The position numbers were made by a program, and so were the translations under genes. DNA of 23,784 nt from Enterococcus_E cecorum_B. GTDB taxonomy: Bacteria > Bacillota > Bacilli > Lactobacillales > Enterococcaceae. Positions 1-7,068 of the stretch are shown one piece after another. Within the stretch, counting starts at the first letter, position 1, and every line of letters begins with the position of its first letter. The stretch covers positions 1 through 23,784 of the forward strand of contig CAMMST010000036.1 in NCBI GenBank assembly GCA_946499615.1, given 5' to 3'. The notes beneath the pieces were generated by a model. The model was not told where the DNA came from. It was given only the letters and a program-made list of their open reading frames with translations, and did no database searches.

Positions 1-113
1 GGCAAAATCGCACGGATAATCGCTAAACAATTCTCCTCACTTTTCATAATCCAACCAAAGATAACATCGTTGGTCAATCCAAAATACACAGGGTTTTTAT
101 TTTCTTTTTTCAC
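1..113 (-). CDS. Rpn/PD-(D/E)XK nuclease-like protein, N-terminal part (cut by window edge)
   Basis: Reading leftward from a GTG codon at 113-111, the frame stays open to the window edge and gives about 37 residues. They include NPVYFGLTNDVIFGWIM and then a stretch ending in AIIRAILP. The pattern 'LTND-x-x-F ... hydrophobic helix ... ILP' is typical of the start of Rpn-family recombination-promoting nucleases/putative transposases (PD-(D/E)XK fold). The catalytic core lies outside the window, so the family call rests only on the N-terminus. A ribosome binding site (AAAGGAAA) lies about 7 bases before the GTG, and an AT-rich promoter-like stretch lies upstream. Whether the gene is intact cannot be judged. 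Confidence 0.55.
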   Translation of the reverse strand, partial: MKKENKNPVYFGLTNDVIFGWIMKSEENCLAIIRAIL

Positions 114-141
114 GTAAATTTCCTTTCTTCCCCGCAAATTT

Positions 142-174
142 ATTATACTATAAAACCTTTTCATTGGATATCAA
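142..174 (-). promoter_or_regulatory. Possible promoter of the leftward Rpn-like gene
   Basis: On the minus strand, TTGATA (174-169) is followed after 16 bases by TATAGT (152-147). A better -10 hexamer, TATAAT (147-142), lies 5 bases further on but at a poor distance from the same -35. The site is about 30 bases before the GTG start. Confidence 0.35.
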
Positions 175-200
175 AAGAAGCACAGACAGCTAAGTCACCC

Positions 201-228
201 TTGCACTCCAAAAAGTTTCTAGTATAAT
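201..228 (+). promoter_or_regulatory. Promoter-like sequence facing the 3' end of purA
   Basis: TTGCAC (201-206), a 16-base spacer and TATAAT (223-228) on the plus strand. No convincing gene follows: the open frame at 248-532 has no ribosome binding site, has unremarkable composition and runs through the purA terminator. If active, the promoter would make a short noncoding or antisense RNA into the purA 3' region. Confidence 0.3.
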
Positions 229-288
229 ATCGGGATTATAAGTTTTTTTGCCTCTACTTATTAAATACGCAAAAAAATCTCAAAAGCG

Positions 289-316
289 CGAAAAAACCTC
301 CCAAATTTTTGGAAGG
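289..316 (-). terminator. Second intrinsic terminator downstream of purA
   Basis: The hairpin CCTTCCAAA-AA-TTTGGGAGG (minus strand, 316-297) has nine potential pairs, one of them G-T, although the innermost may stay open. It is followed by TTTTTT. It lies about 170 bases past the main purA terminator, either as a backup or as the end of an unannotated leftward RNA. Confidence 0.6.
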
Positions 317-468
317 CTTGTTGATTTATTTTCATATCAAATAATCATTCTGTTCTGTATCACATACAACACTTTCTCAGACGAATCAAATCTAGCTATC
401 CTTTGGCGCACAATACTTACATCGGTTTTTGGGACTTGCAACTGTCAAAGAATTTTTCCTCTTTACTC

Positions 469-508
469 AAAAAAAGCAGGTACCGCCTTAATGCACGATA
501 CCTGCTTT
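469..508 (-). terminator. purA intrinsic terminator
   Basis: A perfect 10-bp stem (AAAGCAGGTA at 508-499 pairing with TACCTGCTTT at 482-473, minus strand) with a 16-base loop is followed by a run of T. It begins 20 bases past the purA stop codon. Confidence 0.85.
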
Positions 509-528
509 GATGTTTGGATTTGGATAAG

Positions 529-1821
529 TTAAATTTGTGACCAGACGCTTTCTAAGACGTTGGTTTGAGTGCGGTCTGGGCCGACAGAGAATGTAGAGAT
601 GCGCACACCGACTAATTCAGATACGCGGCGAACATAATTGCGCGCGTTTTCTGGTAAATCAGATAGGCTCTTACAGTTGGTGATATCTTCAGACCAACCT
701 GGTAATTCTTCATAGACTGGTTTACAGCGTTGTAATTCTTTCAAACTTGCTGGATAATGATAAATCAATTCACCATCTAGTTCATAAGCAGTACAGATTT
801 TCACTGTTTCTAAGCCACTTAGGACATCAATCGAATTCAAGCAAAGGTTCGTAATACCAGATACGCGTTTAGAATGACGCATCACAACAGAGTCAAACCA
901 ACCAACACGACGCGGACGACCAGTAGTAGTACCATATTCATGGCCGACTTCACGGATTTGGTGGCCGACTTCATCAAATAATTCTGTTGGGAAAGGTCCA
1001 TCGCCCACACGAGAAGTATAAGCTTTACATACCCCAACGACTTTATTAATTTTAGATGGTCCAACCCCGCTACCAATCGTTACCCCACCAGCAACCGGAT
1101 TAGAAGACGTAACAAATGGATACGTTCCTTGGTCAATATCTAACATCACCCCTTGTGCCCCTTCGAATAAGACACGTTTACCTTGGTCTAGCGCATCATT
1201 TAAAATCACCGAAGTATCACAGACATATTGTTTGATTTGTTGACCGTATTCATAATATTCTTCAAAAATATCTTCAAAGGCAATTGGATCAGCCCCGTAC
1301 ATTTTTTCAAATAAACGATTCTTTTCTGCTAGATTTATGCGCAGACGTTCTTCAAAGATTTCGCGGTCTAATAAATCCGCAATACGAATCCCCACACGAG
1401 CCGCTTTATCCATGTAAGCAGGTCCGATGCCTTTAATCGTTGTTCCAATTTTTTTATCGCCTTTTGCTTCTTCTTGTAGGGCATCTAACTGAATGTGATA
1501 AGGTAAAATCACGTGCGCACGGTCAGAAATACGTAAATTATCCGTGGTAATATTGCGTTCATGTAAGTAATCCAATTCCTTCACTAATGATTTCGGATTG
1601 ACGACCACACCGTTACCAATCACGCTAATCTTATCTTTGTAAAAAATACCAGAGGGAATCAAGTGCAATTTGTAAGTCACACCATTGAACTTAATCGTAT
1701 GACCGGCATTGTCTCCTCCTTGATAACGGGCAATCACTTCCGCATTTTCACTTAAAAAGTCAGTGATTTTCCCTTTTCCTTCATCTCCCCACTGGGTTCC
1801 TACAACCACTACAGATGACAT
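529..1821 (-). CDS. purA: Adenylosuccinate synthetase
   Basis: The protein catalyses GTP-dependent joining of IMP and aspartate to adenylosuccinate, the first committed step to AMP, in the cytoplasm. It is 430 residues long, the normal family length. It opens with VVVVGTQWGDEGKGKI, whose GDEGKGK is the IMP/GTP-binding loop with the catalytic Asp13. Other family blocks are NAGHTI (catalytic His), GTTIKGIGPAYMDK, GAQGVMLDIDQGTYPFVTSS, and the C-terminal TTTGRPRRVGW with the substrate loops. I start it at the ATG at 1821 because TTAGGAGGA lies 6 bases ahead; an upstream in-frame ATG at 1884 would put this Shine-Dalgarno inside the coding frame. It is monocistronic, with its own promoter, a PurBox upstream and a terminator after the stop. 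The call is secure. Confidence 0.98.
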   Translation of the reverse strand: MSSVVVVGTQWGDEGKGKITDFLSENAEVIARYQGGDNAGHTIKFNGVTYKLHLIPSGIFYKDKISVIGNGVVVNPKSLVKELDYLHERNITTDNLRISDRAHVILPYHIQLDALQEEAKGDKKIGTTIKGIGPAYMDKAARVGIRIADLLDREIFEERLRINLAEKNRLFEKMYGADPIAFEDIFEEYYEYGQQIKQYVCDTSVILNDALDQGKRVLFEGAQGVMLDIDQGTYPFVTSSNPVAGGVTIGSGVGPSKINKVVGVCKAYTSRVGDGPFPTELFDEVGHQIREVGHEYGTTTGRPRRVGWFDSVVMRHSKRVSGITNLCLNSIDVLSGLETVKICTAYELDGELIYHYPASLKELQRCKPVYEELPGWSEDITNCKSLSDLPENARNYVRRVSELVGVRISTFSVGPDRTQTNVLESVWSQI

Positions 1822-1901
1822 ATGAATTCCTCCTAAATATGCTAGCAAGTTTGCTTTGAATCCTTCAAAACCTAGCTGTGCCAAAAAAGCACTTCATGTA
1901 C

Positions 1902-1930
1902 ATTGTAACAAGATTTCAAAGGAGTTGCAA
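1902..1930 (-). promoter_or_regulatory. purA promoter
   Basis: TTGCAA (1930-1925), a 17-base spacer and TACAAT (1907-1902) on the minus strand. Transcription should begin near 1895, giving a leader of about 75 bases before the purA ATG. The leader has small hairpins but no riboswitch that I recognise. Confidence 0.75.
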
Positions 1931-1974
1931 CGAAAATTCGAATAATATTTTAAAATAGTTTTGTTTTGAAACCA

Positions 1975-1987
1975 AAAACCGAACATT
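1975..1987 (+). promoter_or_regulatory. PurBox (PurR binding site) upstream of purA
   Basis: AAAACCGAACATT matches the Gram-positive PurBox consensus AWWWCCGAACWWT at every position. It is centred about 86 bases upstream of the predicted purA start site, beyond the -35 box. A degenerate second copy (11 of 13) lies at 1934-1946, next to the -35. The position recalls Lactococcus, where PurR activates from an upstream box; Bacillus PurR represses from paired boxes. The direction of control here is inference. Confidence 0.7.
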
Positions 1988-2029
1988 CATTTATAAGTAC
2001 TCTAAATTTGAATAAAAAGACGAAAAATC

Positions 2030-2072
2030 AAAAAAAAGATGAACCCTCGCTTAATTTGCAAAGAATTCATCT
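2030..2072 (-). terminator. Terminator of the endonuclease/exonuclease/phosphatase-family gene
   Basis: On the minus strand, AGATGAA (2072-2066) pairs with TTCATCT (2043-2037) across a 22-base loop that can form a small inner CTT/AAG stem. A run of eight T follows. The stem is shorter than others in the window, but the T-tract and the position 10 bases past the stop fit a terminator. Confidence 0.6.
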
Positions 2073-2081
2073 ATTCTGTAC

Positions 2082-2879
2082 TTATTCAAAAACCGCAAGA
2101 ACCCCAAAATGATCGCTGACTACGCTGCCACGATGGCCGTCAAAGATGACTTGGTACTGTTCCACGTGAAACTCTTTTGCGACAAAAATAAAGTCGATGC
2201 GCAATAAATCATTATTTTCACGCCAACCGTCAATTTTTTTCACCACGGTAAATTCACCATAGCGTTCTTTAGCTTGTAAGAAAGTATCTTGCAAGTTCAA
2301 AGGAGAAGCTAAGATTTGCGCGTGCTCAGAACTTCCCGCCGGATTATTAAAGTCACCCATTAAAATGATGGGTAATGGTGCATTTTCTAAGGCTGCGATT
2401 GTCTTTTGCCATTCGTAATCAAAGCCTAGTTCACCCGCCCAGGAATAATGACCGCAGACCACGATGGCACTTTGGGTTTGGGCAATTAAGATTTTGCGGG
2501 TCAGATGTTGGACATAGGCTTCATTGGAGGTGACGACTTCTTTAGGTGTTTGCGCTTCTTTGGATAAAATCGCCATGCCTTCATCATAAATATCGTAACC
2601 AACGTGGGCATAACTATAGCTCCAATAATAATTTAAGCCCCGTTTGCGCAATGCTTGGACGATGAGATAGGCAAAATTATCTTCACGGATGGGGTGCTGA
2701 TTTTCTTGTGGGCAAAAATAGTCATCCGGAATGATTTCTTTGGCGCTGATTAATTGATTGACCTCTTGTAAGGCAATAACATCCGCCTCCTGAGTAGCTA
2801 AAAAGTCCACGATTTGCGCTAACTTTTCCTGAGGTTCTTCTTCCATCCAACTGTGGGTATTTAAAGTGATTGCTTTCAT
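2082..2879 (-). CDS. Endonuclease/exonuclease/phosphatase-family hydrolase
   Basis: This 265-residue protein has the EEP-fold (DNase I-like) motifs in order: ITLNTHSW near the start, IALQEVN (metal-binding Glu), GHYSWAG mid-protein, ILMGDFNNPAG (GDFN with catalytic Asp/Asn), LLRIDFIFV (RIDFIF) and SVVSDHFGVLAVF (SDHFG, catalytic His). The family hydrolyses phosphodiester or phosphomonoester bonds in nucleic acids, sphingomyelin or phospho-sugars; the sequence does not show which. No signal peptide is seen, so it is probably cytoplasmic. The start at 2879 follows GAGGAC with 6 bases of spacing; five extra in-frame codons upstream are unlikely to be translated. It follows the PTS gene after a terminator and has its own TATAAT. 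A parS-like site lies inside its 3' part. Confidence 0.88.
   Translation of the reverse strand: MKAITLNTHSWMEEEPQEKLAQIVDFLATQEADVIALQEVNQLISAKEIIPDDYFCPQENQHPIREDNFAYLIVQALRKRGLNYYWSYSYAHVGYDIYDEGMAILSKEAQTPKEVVTSNEAYVQHLTRKILIAQTQSAIVVCGHYSWAGELGFDYEWQKTIAALENAPLPIILMGDFNNPAGSSEHAQILASPLNLQDTFLQAKERYGEFTVVKKIDGWRENNDLLRIDFIFVAKEFHVEQYQVIFDGHRGSVVSDHFGVLAVFE
2158..2173. promoter_or_regulatory. parS-like ParB (Spo0J) binding site inside the EEP-family gene
   Basis: TGTTCCACGTGAAACT differs at one end base from the Firmicutes parS palindrome TGTTNCACGTGAAACA. It lies in coding sequence, as several known parS sites do. The second site in the window is about 9.2 kb away. Confidence 0.75.
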
Positions 2880-2916
2880 AATATATGTCCTCAATTCTTA
2901 ATAGGTTACGCTAAAA

Positions 2917-2922
2917 ATTATA
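2917..2922 (-). promoter_or_regulatory. Probable -10 box for the EEP-family gene
   Basis: TATAAT on the minus strand, 38 bases before the start codon and directly after the T-tract of the PTS terminator. No good -35 is seen at 17 bases, because that position falls in the terminator stem. Confidence 0.35.
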
Positions 2923-2924
2923 CT

Positions 2925-2973
2925 AAAAAAACAAAGCAAATGGCTAGTCTAAAAAACTTACCACTTGCTTTGT
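2925..2973 (-). terminator. Terminator of the PTS gene
   Basis: On the minus strand, ACAAAGCAAGTGG (2973-2961) pairs with CCATTTGCTTTGT (2943-2931) with one mismatch and a 17-base loop. It is followed by TTTTTTT and lies just past the PTS stop codon. Confidence 0.85.
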
Positions 2974-2979
2974 ACGAGA

Positions 2980-5142
2980 TTATATACTTAATTTTCCAAT
3001 CGTATTTCCTGCTTGTTGACTGCCTTTTTGGGTAAGTTCAAAGGCTTGGATTTTATCCATATTGGTAAAGACGACAATCATCGTGGCTTTTTTGTCCGCT
3101 TGTTGTAACGCTTCTAGATTCACTTGTGCTAAGACTTGTCCGGCTTGTACTTGATCGCCTTCTTTGACTTTAACACTAAATGGTTTGCCTTCAAGACTAA
3201 CTGTGTCAATTCCCATGTGTACTAAGACTTCGACACCTTCTTTGGTTTCAATTCCGATAGCGTGCTTAGTAGGAAAGACGCTCTTAATCGTACCACTTAC
3301 TGGAGATACGATTGTGCCATCTGTTGGTTCCACCGCAAAACCATCGCCCATCATTTTACCTGAAAAGACTGGATCTGCAACTGCTTCAATCGCGATGACT
3401 TCTCCGTTAGCCACTGCGACTAAATCCACGCTTTCCCCTGTGGCTGCAGTTTTCGCCTTCGTTTCTTCTTTGGCAGCGACATTCACTTCAGGAATCACCA
3501 TGCCTGAATCTAAAATATCTTGAATATCAGATTTCAATACATCAGCTTTTGGACCATAAACGGCTTGAACACCATTATCTTTTACGATTAAGCCCATCGC
3601 ACCGACTGCTTTCCATTGGTCTTCTTTACCAACTTTAGCATTATCTTTGACTGTTACTCTTAGACGGGTCATACAAGCATCTACATCGACAATATTTGGT
3701 TTGCCGCCAAGTAAGTTGATAATCGCAAAAGCTTGATCATTTCCTTGAACTGCAGTTGGTTTTTCTGCATCATCTGTTGTGTCTAAATCATAGTTTCCGT
3801 TACGTCCTGGTGTCGCAAAGTTGAATTTCTTGATTAAAAAGTTTGCTAAGAAGTACGTGAATACCCCAAAACCAATGGATACTAAAATAAAGTGAATTAA
3901 ATCGCCGCCTAGACCTGCTTTGATGGCTAATGGTGTACGAGTGAGTAATTCAATATTCCCAAATGAGTGTACACGTAGCGAAATCAAGTCCGCACTTGCA
4001 AAGGCAGCCCCTTGGATAAAGGCATAAACCACATATAATGGGACAGCCGCAAACATAAACATGAATTCTATAGGTTCAGTTACCCCTGTTAAAAATACCG
4101 CTAAAGCAGCTGAAACAAACATTGATTTATACAAATGACGTTTATCTGCATCTACATTGCGATACATTGCTAAAGTCATCCCCATCAAAATACCTGTAGA
4201 ACCAATCATTTGACCTACTTTGAAACGAGCTGGTGTCCAATGGGTTAACACATATTGATATTGACTCATATCGCCAGCACCTTTTAAGTTCACCAAATCA
4301 GTGGCCCAAGCTAACCAAAGTGGATCTTGCCCGAATACCTTTGTGCCTGCTTGTGCGCCAGATAAAATTTCGTAAGTCCCACCTAAAGCAGTATAGTTGA
4401 TTGGAATCGTCAACATATGATGCAAACCAAATGGGAGTAATAGACGTTCTAAAGTACCATATAAGAATGGTGCTAAAATCGGTGCCGTATCTTGTGACTG
4501 AGCAATCCATAGTCCAAAATTGTTAATTCCTGCTTGGATGACTGGCCAAACAAAACTTAAAACAATCGCACAAATAGCTGACCATAAAATCACGACAAAT
4601 GGAACAAAGCGTTTACCATTGAAGAAAGATAAAGCATCTGGTAATTTACGGTAATTATAGTATTTATTGTAGGCCATCGCTCCGACAAATCCGGCGATAA
4701 TCCCTACGAATACCCCCATATTTAAGGCTGGTGCTTCTAATACGCTGGTAAAGAAACCTTTGACCATGATTTTGGTACCAAATAATGTATGGGTGTAAGC
4801 TTTTGGATCATTGAGCATTTCACTGGTTACCCCAAAAATCGAACCAGTAATCCGGTTAATTAAGACAAAAGAAATCCCAGCTGCAAATGCACCGCCAGCT
4901 CTTTCTTTCGCCCAGCTACCACCAATGGCTAAGGCAAATAATAGATGTAAGTTCCCAATAATAGCCCAACCGATGTTTTCAATGACACCGCCTGTTGTGA
5001 CTAAAGCGGCTACATTTGGATTAATTAAAGGAATGGTTTTCCCAATACTAATCATTAAACCTGCAGCTGGCATTACGGCAACGACCACCATCAAGGCCTT
5101 ACCGAATTTTTGCCAAAACTCAAAACTAAATAATTTTTTCAT
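2980..5142 (-). CDS. PTS sugar transporter EIICBA, glucose/maltose family
   Basis: This 720-residue membrane protein imports and phosphorylates a sugar, taking phosphate from HPr. Domain order is EIIC (about 1-430, ten or so hydrophobic segments, with LLPFGLHHM and GVTEPIEFMFMF as the substrate-site signatures), EIIB (about 465-550, phospho-Cys490 in DACMTRLRV) and EIIA of the Crr type (about 575-715, phospho-His642 in VLVHMGIDTVSL). All phosphotransfer residues are present. The family covers glucose (PtsG) and maltose (MalT) transporters of lactobacilli and streptococci. The EIIC sequence looks closer to the MalT/SP_0758-like branch, but I cannot decide the substrate, so I give no symbol. 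The ATG at 5142 follows AGAGG by 8 bases. It is monocistronic, with a 17-spaced promoter flanked by two identical LacI-type operator-like boxes, so a sugar-responsive repressor is likely. Confidence 0.92.
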   Translation of the reverse strand: MKKLFSFEFWQKFGKALMVVVAVMPAAGLMISIGKTIPLINPNVAALVTTGGVIENIGWAIIGNLHLLFALAIGGSWAKERAGGAFAAGISFVLINRITGSIFGVTSEMLNDPKAYTHTLFGTKIMVKGFFTSVLEAPALNMGVFVGIIAGFVGAMAYNKYYNYRKLPDALSFFNGKRFVPFVVILWSAICAIVLSFVWPVIQAGINNFGLWIAQSQDTAPILAPFLYGTLERLLLPFGLHHMLTIPINYTALGGTYEILSGAQAGTKVFGQDPLWLAWATDLVNLKGAGDMSQYQYVLTHWTPARFKVGQMIGSTGILMGMTLAMYRNVDADKRHLYKSMFVSAALAVFLTGVTEPIEFMFMFAAVPLYVVYAFIQGAAFASADLISLRVHSFGNIELLTRTPLAIKAGLGGDLIHFILVSIGFGVFTYFLANFLIKKFNFATPGRNGNYDLDTTDDAEKPTAVQGNDQAFAIINLLGGKPNIVDVDACMTRLRVTVKDNAKVGKEDQWKAVGAMGLIVKDNGVQAVYGPKADVLKSDIQDILDSGMVIPEVNVAAKEETKAKTAATGESVDLVAVANGEVIAIEAVADPVFSGKMMGDGFAVEPTDGTIVSPVSGTIKSVFPTKHAIGIETKEGVEVLVHMGIDTVSLEGKPFSVKVKEGDQVQAGQVLAQVNLEALQQADKKATMIVVFTNMDKIQAFELTQKGSQQAGNTIGKLSI

Positions 5143-5173
5143 TTTATAACCTCTCTTTTTTCTGATTGCCTTT

Positions 5174-5189
5174 ACGCAACCGATTTCGT
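5174..5189. promoter_or_regulatory. LacI-family operator-like box 1, downstream of the PTS promoter
   Basis: ACGCAACCGATTTCGT is an imperfect inverted repeat with a central CG. It covers the predicted transcription start to about +16. It resembles streptococcal MalR sites (ACGCAAACGTTTGCGT) and, less well, cre sites. The inner 14 bases are identical to the box at 5261. Confidence 0.65.
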
Positions 5190-5196
5190 TAACAAG

Positions 5197-5225
5197 ATTA
5201 TATACTAGATTTTTAAATTTGTAAA
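5197..5225 (-). promoter_or_regulatory. Promoter of the PTS gene
   Basis: TTTACA (5225-5220), a 17-base spacer and TATAAT (5202-5197) on the minus strand. The predicted start is near 5190, giving a leader of about 48 bases. No GlcT-type antiterminator hairpin is visible in this short leader. Confidence 0.8.
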
Positions 5226-5260
5226 CACTTTATTTGTTTATAACATTATGGGTTTGTTCA

Positions 5261-5276
5261 GCGCAACCGATTTCGC
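5261..5276. promoter_or_regulatory. LacI-family operator-like box 2, upstream of the PTS promoter
   Basis: GCGCAACCGATTTCGC shares CGCAACCGATTTCG exactly with the box at 5174. The centre-to-centre distance is 87 bp, with the promoter between. This layout is typical of repression by DNA looping, though that is inference. Confidence 0.65.
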
Positions 5277-5365
5277 TTTTATTTCACAAATTGAAGATTG
5301 GAAGAGATAGAATAGATTTTCTTGATAGTTTACATAAAAAACTTGTTATTACATAGAAAAGAAAT

Positions 5366-5464
5366 ATGGATGTGCTACTCATGGAAGAGGAAAGGTTCGC
5401 CCAATCAAAACGTTCACTTCACAAACGAAAAAATAGCGATTTTTGGGCTAACGGGAGCATTTAG
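5366..5464 (+). CDS. Possible 32-residue ORF in the PTS-dnaB gap; doubtful
   Basis: An ATG at 5366 opens 32 codons to TAG; the product is rich in Lys, Arg and Ser and contains RFAQSKRSLHKRKNSDFW. There is only a weak purine stretch before the ATG. A TTGATA with a poor GTTATT -10 lies upstream. I do not recognise a family, and the peptide could be a chance frame across an intergenic repeat. The rest of the roughly 440-base gap holds the PTS promoter and operators on the left, the dnaB terminator on the right, and otherwise nothing I can name. Confidence 0.15.
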   Translation: MDVLLMEEERFAQSKRSLHKRKNSDFWANGSI

Positions 5465-5537
5465 ATTTAGTTTTTAAGTTTTCGACAATTTTTATAAGGG
5501 GTTTCTCGTGTTGAGGGTGGGCTTTGTTATACTGTAG

Positions 5538-5588
5538 AAAAAAGCCCAGCATTTCCCATTTTTCACTTGGGTTGTGCTGGACTTTTTT
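5538..5588 (-). terminator. dnaB terminator (probably bidirectional)
   Basis: A 10-bp stem (AAGTCCAGCA at 5584-5575 with TGCTGGGCTT at 5551-5542, one G-T pair) plus an inner CCCA/TGGG stem has T-runs on both strands. It begins at the dnaB stop codon. Confidence 0.85.
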
Positions 5589-6957
5589 AGTAATCATCGC
5601 GTCTGGAGATAGAAGCAAATTTATTATATTCTTTTTTAAAGAGTAGCTCTACTGTACCGCGCGCGCCGCTACGGTTTTTCTCGATAATGACTTCAATCAC
5701 GTCGTCTACAGCTTGTTCTTCTTCATTTTTATCTTCTTCGGTGCCTTGACGTTGATAATAATCTTCACGGTATAAAAAGGCAACAATATCAGCATCTTGC
5801 TCAATGGAACCCGACTCACGGATATCACTTAATACCGGCCGTTTATCTTGGCGCTGCTCGACACTACGAGAGAGCTGTGAAAGGGCGATAACCGGTACTT
5901 TTAATTCTTTGGCTAATTTTTTCAATTGACGAGAGATTTCAGAGACTTCTTGTTGACGACTTTCTCGACCAGAACCTTCAATCAGCTGCAAATAGTCGAT
6001 TAAAATCAAGCCCAGATTGCCTTTTTCCTGTGCTAAACGCCGACATCTTGCTCGAATTTCTGAAACTTTAATCCCTGGCGTATCATCAATAAAAATACTC
6101 GTATTCGACAAACTTCCCATCGCCATAATCAAGTTATGCCACTCTTGTTCGGTCAACTGCCCTGTTCGCAAATGCCCAGCCTCAATGGTTCCTTCCGCAC
6201 ACAGCATCCGGTTCACCAAAGACTCGGCCCCCATTTCCAAACTAAAAATAGCCACACTGCGATCGGTCCGCGTACCAATATTTTGCGCAATATTTAGGGC
6301 AAAAGCTGTTTTCCCCACCGCTGGACGAGCCGCTAAAATAATCAATTCTTCTGGTTGCAAGCCAGCAGTCATCTTATCAAGCTCTGGATATCCCGTTGGC
6401 AGACCAGTGATATCTTCATTTTGTTGGGATAACATGTCGATATGCTCCATGGTGCTATTCAAAACATCCGCAATCGCCTGAAAGCCTGTACTATTACGCT
6501 TTTCCGAGACATTTAAAATTCCTTTTTCGGCCGCCTCGACAATTTCTTCTACACTACCTTCTTGACTGTAGCCTTCTTTGACAATCTTGGTAGCCGCTTG
6601 AATCAATTCCCGTAAAGTCGATTTATCCTTCACGATTTTCGCATAATGCGCCACCCCTGAAGCAGTTGGCGTTACTTGCGATAACTCGGTTAAATAACTA
6701 ATTCCACCCACATCTTCCAGGGTGTTTTCAGATTCGATTTGTGATTTCAAGGTAATGATGTCGATATTTTCGTTGCGATCATTTAGGGCAATCATCGACC
6801 GAAAAATAATCTGATGGGCGCGTCGATAGAAATCTTGCGGCTCAATTTGTGCCATCGCTTCGACCAAGGCCTCCGCATCTAGAAAAATGGCACCCAAGAC
6901 GGCTTGTTCTGCTTCAATATCTTGTGGTGGTACATTTTCTTGCCACATTTCATTCAT
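5587..6957 (-). CDS. dnaB: Replicative DNA helicase
   Basis: This 456-residue hexameric helicase unwinds DNA 5'-3' at the replication fork and recruits primase. The N-terminal primase-binding domain starts with PPQDIEAEQAVLGAIFLDAEAL. The RecA-like ATPase domain follows a linker near residue 175 and has ARPAVGKTAFALN as Walker A (about 209-221), SLEMGAESL, LILIDYLQL as Walker B and SQLSRSVEQR with the arginine-finger region. The length is normal and no intein interrupts it. I start at the ATG at 6957, because AAGGGG lies 8 bases ahead; a GTG three codons upstream overlaps that Shine-Dalgarno. It normally follows rplI in this order of genes; here a NUDIX gene lies between, and each has its own terminator. 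Confidence 0.97.
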   Translation of the reverse strand: MNEMWQENVPPQDIEAEQAVLGAIFLDAEALVEAMAQIEPQDFYRRAHQIIFRSMIALNDRNENIDIITLKSQIESENTLEDVGGISYLTELSQVTPTASGVAHYAKIVKDKSTLRELIQAATKIVKEGYSQEGSVEEIVEAAEKGILNVSEKRNSTGFQAIADVLNSTMEHIDMLSQQNEDITGLPTGYPELDKMTAGLQPEELIILAARPAVGKTAFALNIAQNIGTRTDRSVAIFSLEMGAESLVNRMLCAEGTIEAGHLRTGQLTEQEWHNLIMAMGSLSNTSIFIDDTPGIKVSEIRARCRRLAQEKGNLGLILIDYLQLIEGSGRESRQQEVSEISRQLKKLAKELKVPVIALSQLSRSVEQRQDKRPVLSDIRESGSIEQDADIVAFLYREDYYQRQGTEEDKNEEEQAVDDVIEVIIEKNRSGARGTVELLFKKEYNKFASISRRDDY

Positions 6958-7027
6958 CAAAAACACCCCTTAAAGATTTATAAAATAACATTAAATTGAT
7001 TTCCGTTTTGAATTTGTTTCAACTAAT

Positions 7028-7033
7028 AGTATA
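7028..7033 (-). promoter_or_regulatory. Probable extended -10 promoter of dnaB
   Basis: TGC-TATACT on the minus strand, about 70 bases before the dnaB start, with no strong -35 17 bases upstream. The TGN extension can compensate. It lies downstream of the NUDIX terminator, so dnaB needs its own promoter. Confidence 0.5.
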
Positions 7034-7068
7034 GCAAAGATTAGCAGGAATTTGTATAAATATATGAA

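Larger units (their letters stand above)
114..528. other. Intergenic region between the Rpn-like gene and purA
   Basis: This 415-base AT-rich stretch holds no gene I can support. It contains the start region of the Rpn-like gene, a plus-strand promoter-like pair, two leftward hairpins with T-tracts downstream of purA, and a 23-base motif (254-277) that recurs with two mismatches at 11843-11865. Confidence 0.5.

Noticed and set aside
248..532. 94-residue plus-strand ORF left of purA
   Set aside because: No ribosome binding site, no family resemblance, and it runs through the purA terminator hairpin.
1502..1520. Another CACGTG-containing sequence in purA, considered as a third parS
   Set aside because: Only the central hexamer matches; the flanks do not fit the parS palindrome.
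3164..3523. Plus-strand ORF inside the PTS gene, and similar ones at 4811-5149 and 6017-6481
   Set aside because: They lie opposite strongly conserved coding sequence and have no start signals; they are shadows of the real genes.
5143..5200. GlcT/LicT-type antiterminator (RAT) leader before the PTS gene
   Set aside because: The predicted leader is only about 48 bases and shows no terminator/antiterminator pair.
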